A stretch of DNA of 64,000 bases from positions 1,550,001 to 1,614,000 of the forward strand of contig JAVIAB010000159.1 in the NCBI GenBank assembly GCA_032433765.1. Reading direction: 5' to 3'. Position 1 is the first letter of the stretch; each line of letters begins with the position of its first letter. Of the stretch, positions 58,719 through 64,000 are shown piece after piece. A program made the position numbers and the translations under genes. This DNA comes from Megaustenia siamemsis (taxonomy: Eukaryota > Mollusca > Gastropoda > Stylommatophora > Ariophantidae). The notes below the pieces were generated by a model, which made no database searches, was not told where the DNA came from, and saw only the letters and a list, made by a program, of their open reading frames with translations.

Positions 58719-59034
58719 TATAGGGTGTCTCTTTAATGACTGTGCATTTTTTGTTGTTGAAATAATTACGCACCTAAATTTTATCTATGTATGACGTAAT
58801 AGTTCAAGCACCATTTACGTGTTCATTTAAACATCACTGCTACATGATAGATCTGGCTTACAATGGTGTTAACACAACTTTATTGTGTTAATACCAACAT
58901 TACCCATTATAAGCTCGCCGATAGCAGTCAAGTATATTTGAATAATACCATTTATTTTACAATTTGTGTGACGTGACGTTTTTTCTTCCGAGAGTATAAA
59001 TTCACTGCACTGCGACTTTAGAAACACCCTGTAT
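58719..59034. mobile_element. MITE-like insertion (~316 bp) with empty site in copy 1
   Basis: Begins AGGGTGTCTCTTTAATGAC and ends with the inverted counterpart GAAACACCCT, an imperfect TIR of about 10-14 bp, flanked by TA/TATA. Copy 1 has an uninterrupted GTTTATATATAACTC at the same place (about 2190-2204), the empty site. No coding capacity. Probably a non-autonomous Tc1/mariner-type element. Confidence 0.88.
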
Positions 59035-59736
59035 AACTCTCATTTGTGGTCTTTGCCTTTTATGTCTATCTGCCTACACTTTTCTCTGCTGACCTGGTGT
59101 CTGACACCTATGCCCGTCTGCCTCATCTTAACCTATTTCTATAATATTCATCCACCCATATGTGACCTTGACCCCCTGGACTGCCTGTAGTTATTTTTAA
59201 CCATCCTTCCCTGGTCTCTCAGCAACCATCTAAAAATACATTGCTATGACCTTGAATTTAATAATGTCCCTGTTCCCTTCTGTGCTTGCCACTTAATCAT
59301 GGAAGGTCTGACATTAAAGGGGAGAGCACTGGGATGTGCTCCCTTAATAGCTGTGCCCATGATAAAAATGGAGGCTCCACACTCCACTCCCCTACGGCAG
59401 TCAAATACTGCTGTGAGACATCTTTTCCTTTAATATTAATATCTTGATCTACTGATGATACAGTTGAATACCTTGATGGGACTGTTCTTGCTCTAATTGG
59501 ATCTGATGGGACTTAACTCCCATTACTGTATACTTCTCAGTTGTATGTCACTGATACTTTAGTCAATTTTCACATTTGAGTCCTACCAGGCAGATAAAAC
59601 ACACATGCTTCTATTATACATTCACAGTGATTAGAAGTTGCATCTTACAATTGAGAAACTTTTGCCATAAAAAGTGGAATATGCATCCACTGAAACTGCC
59701 AGATGTGTTAACCTTTGATCTGTTTGCTATAAGCAT

Positions 59737-60004
59737 TCTATCTATTGTCCTTTCGAGCCGAAGACGGCACATAGGGCAGAGCCACAATCTCAAAATCAGA
59801 AACCTTGCGTGCCAAAGTGGCACATATTGCAGAGATCACTGCTCTAAAATATATGGCGCTGTTTCCATAACAATACTTTTTACAATGACAGCTTGTCAAG
59901 CCATCGATCAACCTCCTTAGTCGCCTCATACGACATGCCTGGAAGGTCACTGTGTCACTATTCTTTACTTCCCTCATAATGAGGCCCCAGTAACACACGG
60001 GGGA
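59737..60004 (-). repeat. Dispersed repeat with LINE-like tail (copy of 2891-3157)
   Basis: Duplicate of the repeat at 2891-3157, part of the segmental duplication. Confidence 0.45.
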
Positions 60005-60261
60005 TGCTATAAGCATTAACTACTTCAAATATCATGCTTACATCAATATAGATGCACTAAAAATGGTACTTTTGTGTGTGGAGTCACAAATTCAAACCAC
60101 TTGCATAAAGTCTACATTTTTAGAATAAGTGGAATGTGTTAGGCTCAAGACATCATTCATAAAGACTGCAACATTTCCTAGATCATGAAACTAAACTAAA
60201 ATTCCACTTTGAAAAGAAAACAAACAGCTGTGACTTTCTCTAATATTAAAATTTACTGGAA

Positions 60262-61010
60262 ACAGTCAGTCTGTGCTTGGAGAAATGATGAGATGGGCGG
60301 TGGTGTAATATTATAACTTAATGTAACAGTCAGTCTGTGCTTGGAGAAATGATGAGATGGGCAGTGGTGTAATATTATAACTTAATGTAACAGTCAGTCT
60401 ATGCTTGGGAGAAGATGCATGAGATGGGCAGTGGGTGTAATATTATAACTATAATGTAACAGTCAGTCTGTGCTTGGAGAAATGATGAGATGGGCAGTGG
60501 TGTAATAGTGGTGTAATGATGTATAATATTTAATGTAACAGTCAGTCTGTGCTTGGAGAAATGATGTGATGGGCAGTTGGAGTAATAGTCATGATGTGAT
60601 GGGCAGTGGTGTAATATTATGTAACAGTCAGTCTGTGCTTGGAGAAATGATAAGTGTAACAGTCAGTCTGTGCTTGGAGAAATGATGAGATGACTTAATG
60701 TAACAGTCATGAAATGTGGTGTAATATTATAACTTAATGTAACAGTCAGTCTGTGCTTGGAAATGATGAGATGGGCAGTGGTGTTATAACTTAATGTAAT
60801 AGTCAGTCTGTGCTTGGAGAAATGATTGGGATGAAGTCAGTCTGTGCTTGGAGAAATGATGTGATGGGCAGTGGTGGTTATAACTTAATGTAATAGTCAG
60901 TCTGTGCTTGGAGAAATGATGTGATGGGCAGTGGTGTAATGTTATAACTTAATGTAACAATCAGTCTGTGGTTGGAGAAATGAGGAGATGGGCAGTGGTG
61001 TTGATACAGG
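60262..61010. repeat. 64-bp array, irregular (~11 units)
   Basis: Units of CAGTCAGTCTGTGCTTGGAG plus AAATGATGAGATGGGCAGTG and TAATATTATAACTTAATGTAA. Several units are truncated or scrambled (60640-60720). Copy 1 has only two units (3416-3535). Confidence 0.92.
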
Positions 61011-62028
61011 GATGCCTCGATTGCAGTGACGAAACAGATTCCATATATAGAAAGGAGATGTCTGTAACACACAGCAATCTCACAATGTTGATGAGTATAA
61101 TTCATCTGTGCTGGCTTGATCAATATATGTGCTAGTACTTCTCCATATTTTTGAAGCTATTTATCAGATGTTGAGAGGAGAGTGTGCAGCGACTGTTTCA
61201 CTGCCTGAAAAGCTGGCGTATGGTGATCAAAACCTGGGGTAGACAGAAAGGATTTGTTCTATTGGGGGTGAAATAACAATTCTGAGCCTTAGACGTCAAG
61301 GTCACTACTTTGACCAATTGGCCTTTATTTCTCTGGTCCCGTCGAGAGGGCCCCTCCCCAACCTGACATATACAATCTGATGTATATTGTAGATGTTTCA
61401 TAAGTGACACAGACATCTATGGTGTAGGCTCGCTTGTTAGCTCTCTATGAACTAGTTTGTCTGGCATCATCATTGTCTGTAACTGTCTCAATAATTCACT
61501 TTCTTTAGCTCCAGAAACAAGTCTAATTGTCTAGGTGGAGTCCCTGTCTGCTCTCTAAAAGCTAGGTCTAATGTTTTATTCATTATTAAGCCACTGTTTC
61601 TGCTATTTAATTCAATATTTATTTTTTTCCATATTCTTGTAATCTGTGCTGGTAATTTACCTCCAATTTCACCCATTTTGATATCAGCCATAAGCAAATT
61701 CATCATGAAGATTTATGCATTGAACCACATGGAGCAAAGCACCATGCATTGTTATCTTGTAAAATGTGAATGAAGATGATTTTATTTCCTCTATAATTAT
61801 TGCAATATCTAACGTGTCAGTCAATAAGTTGTGAAGTAACATTAGAATGTGTTTTGTTTGATTATTTGTTGGTTTTTTCAATTGTTGTGTTAATGTTTCT
61901 ACACGTCTGTTTTTGTGCTCTTCTATTTGTGTTCATGTGTCTACACGTCTAGAATAACGAAATATATCATCACACAATCTTACATTTATCTACTTTGTTA
62001 ATGTTTGCCCATGTTTTAACATTTCTCT

Positions 62029-62458
62029 TTGTGTATGAGGGGCCAGCAATATTCGTTTATTATATTCTCAGACGTATTATCTTTGTGTATGAGGGGCCAG
62101 CAATATTCGTTTATTATATTCTCAGACGTATTATCTTTGTGTATGAGGGGCCAGCAATATTCGTTTATTATATTCTCAGACGTATTATCTTTGTGTATGA
62201 GGGGCCAGCAATATTCGTTTATTATATTCTCAGACGTATTATCTTTGTGTATGAGGTGTCAGCAATATTCGTTTATTATATTCTCAGACGTATTATCTTT
62301 GTGTATGAGGTGCCAGCAATATTCGTTTATTATATTCTCAGACGTATTATCTTTGTGTATGAGGTGCCAGCAATATTCGTTTATTATATTCTCAGACGTA
62401 TTATCTTTGTGTATGAGGTGCCAGCAATATTCGTTTATTATATTCTCAGACGTATTAT
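62029..62458. repeat. 54-bp array (8 units)
   Basis: Eight units; the first four have GAGGGGCCAGC, the later ones GAGGTGTCAGC or GAGGTGCCAGC. Copy 1 has two units, both of the first type. The open frames (for example FVYEGPAIFVYYILRRII) are artefacts of the 54-bp period. Confidence 0.95.
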
Positions 62459-62641
62459 CCACCCTCACGAATGTATGTGGAAGCAGGAAAATATCGAAGG
62501 AGATTGAGACAGAAACTGAGCTCATTGGAAGATAAATGTTTCAGTAAAATACTTTGCATTAAATGGAGTGAGTTCAAGACTAATGATGAAATAAGAGAAC
62601 TAGCCATGCAACCATTTACCTCGTCTATTATTGAGAATATA

Positions 62642-63978
62642 CGTAGGGAGGTCAAAAAGTAATGCACACCAATTTTTTTCTCGGAAACTATTCGGGCAAA
62701 ATGTGTGAAATTTTCACAGATTGTAGCTGAACATCCGCTTTACACTACCTATTTTTCAACATAATCTCCGTCCAAGCGTATTGCCTTACGCCAACGCGAA
62801 ACTAGGTCATGAATGCCTCGTTTGTACCAAGTTTTGTCCTGCTCGCGTAGCCATTTTTTTAACTGCACAGATCACACCCTCATCATTGTCAAAGTGTGTC
62901 CCACGCAGGAATTTTTTGAGTGGTCCAAACAGATGGAAATCTGAGGGAGCCAGATCAGGGCTGTAAGGAGGATGGGGCAGTACAGTCCAACCAAATTTGT
63001 TGATTGCTTCCCGTGTTACCAGACTTGTGTGAGGGCGTGCATTGTCATGTTGAAGCAACAAATCTGCAGATGGCTTATTAGGCCGAACTCTGTGGAACCG
63101 ATTTTTGAGTTTTGTCAGTGTATTGATGTAAGCTGTCGAGTTGATTGTCTCACCTCTTGTCATTACATCAACAAGAATCACACCATCAATGTCCCAGAAG
63201 ACAGTGATCATCACCTTTCCGGCTGATGGAGATGTTAGGAATTTTTTTCTTTTTGGTGACTGCGGATGATGCCATTCCATTGACTGCATTTTTGTTTCAG
63301 GCTCATAATAATGTGCCCACGTTTCGTCACCGGTAACAATTTTTGACAAAAACATTTCTCCTTCAACACCGAAACGCTCCAACAATTCAGAACAGAATGT
63401 TTTCCTTTGAACTCTGTGATCATTTGTTAGGCACCGAGGAACCCATCGAGCGCAAATCTTTGAATATCCGAGAGTTTTAAAAATTGCGATTGCACTTCCC
63501 TTGCTGACTGTAAGCTGCAATGCCAATTGCTGACTAGTGATACGCCTATCCTTACGAATAATGGCATCAGCCCGGTTTAACATGTCTGTGCTGGTAGCCG
63601 AGGCAACACGTCCAGAACGCGGTAAATCATGCAGCTCCACTCGTACACTTTCTGCAGCTTTAATTCTCTGAACCCAGCGACTAACTGTGCTCCTATCGAC
63701 TGCAGAACATTTGTACACTGCACACAGTCGTTTATGAATGTTTGCCACAGTTTCTTTCTCCGCAACCAGAAATTCTATGACAATTCGCTGTTTGTAACGG
63801 ACATTGTTGACAAGCTCCATTTTAACGGTTCATAGATTGCGTAATATTTTTCAGAATGCTGTGCAATTTGGTGCACATAATTGGAACATGTCATATTCCA
63901 AGTGTGCAAAATTTCATATTCCTATCTTTATTATTAGCCGAGAAAAAATTGGTGTGCATTACTTTTTGACCTCCCCTG
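62642..63978 (-). mobile_element. Mariner-family DNA transposon, copy 2
   Basis: Same insertion as 4842-6175, with the same TIRs (GGGAGGTCAAAAAGTAATGC inward from both ends) and TA flanks (62640-62641 and 63979-63980). Confidence 0.95.
62807..63820 (-). pseudogene. Mariner transposase, C-terminally frameshifted
   Basis: The same protein as the copy at 4949-6016 up to about residue 320, with all three catalytic Asp residues (VTGDETW, HDNARPHTS, YSPDLAPSD) and the full HYYEPETK motif. One extra T in the poly(T) run at about 62853-62859 shifts the frame. The end becomes KKMATRAGQNLVQTRHS instead of continuing to DYVEK, losing about 35 residues. Probably inactive. An error in a homopolymer is possible. 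Confidence 0.9.
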
Positions 63979-64000
63979 TATATATGTGTGTGTGGCCCTT

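Larger units (their letters stand above)
58687..64000. repeat. Segmental duplication, copy 2
   Basis: Second, direct copy of 2164-6199, running to the window end. Differences from copy 1 are a 316-bp inserted element (58719-59034), expanded 64-bp and 54-bp arrays, and a 1-bp frameshift in the mariner transposase. Base identity elsewhere is very high by eye. Confidence 0.93.

Noticed and set aside
61995..62535. Two overlapping plus-strand ORFs of about 170 residues with membrane-like repeats
   Set aside because: Created by eight 54-bp units. Copy 1 of the block has two units and correspondingly short ORFs, so length is set by the array, not by selection.
58687..64000. Long terminal direct repeats of a giant mobile element
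   Set aside because: The blocks are direct and near-identical, but contain older nested elements and show no integrase, capsid or terminal motifs between them. A segmental duplication or assembly effect explains them better.

Overview
The window looks like metazoan nuclear DNA, most probably from a gastropod mollusc. It is AT-rich, has phase-consistent small exons with GT-AG borders, and is packed with tandem arrays and transposon remnants. The mollusc reading rests mainly on a broken multi-EGF gene opening LTCAAGWFGTNC, a gene type I associate with large snail and slug families, and on tRNA-derived SINEs. There is no bacterial operon structure and no CRISPR array.

Layout. 1-2133 is a 35-bp minisatellite. 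2164-6199 is a block containing a mariner transposon; the same block recurs in direct orientation at 58687-64000 and runs off the window. 6.2-8.8 kb holds LINE scraps with two SINEs, both with target-site duplications. 8.77-12.49 kb is a 31/34-bp array, an RNase H-bearing LINE relic and inverted remnants of the same array. 12491-15844 is a 3.35-kb element with about 54-bp terminal inverted repeats and no recognisable protein. 15.8-17.4 kb is a mosaic of three LINE pieces. 17.4-21.0 kb is a frameshifted EGF/lectin-like pseudogene with a 34-bp array on both sides.

25.4-55.1 kb carries the best gene evidence: three small exons (25437, 28519, 42079), then two tandem copies of a three-exon cassette ending in C2H2 zinc fingers (unit 1 about 49.4-52.1 kb, unit 2 about 52.1-55.4 kb). 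Every small exon codes for SUMO-consensus-like psi-K-x-E motifs. One cassette exon codes for a C-x2-C-x7-C-x2-H knuckle like the one in front of the PRDM9 SET domain, but no SET domain follows. Reading phases agree throughout, so the same 5' exons could in principle splice to either cassette. Unit 1 has one in-frame stop and unit 2 one 1-bp frameshift.

Around and inside these introns lie a nearly complete but broken EN-RT-RNase H LINE (34455-38400), a 5'-truncated LINE with one stop (31045-32654), a LINE nested in a LINE with a 10-bp target duplication (42345-44808), and several satellites. The 66-bp satellite at 45790-49405 appears to be an amplified piece of a LINE C-terminal Cys-His module. 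55.3-57.9 kb is a further RNase H LINE relic, apparently split by a possible solo LTR. Only the zinc-finger cassettes and the mariner transposase look close to functional coding sequence; most other long open frames are repeat artefacts or decayed retrotransposon ORFs.
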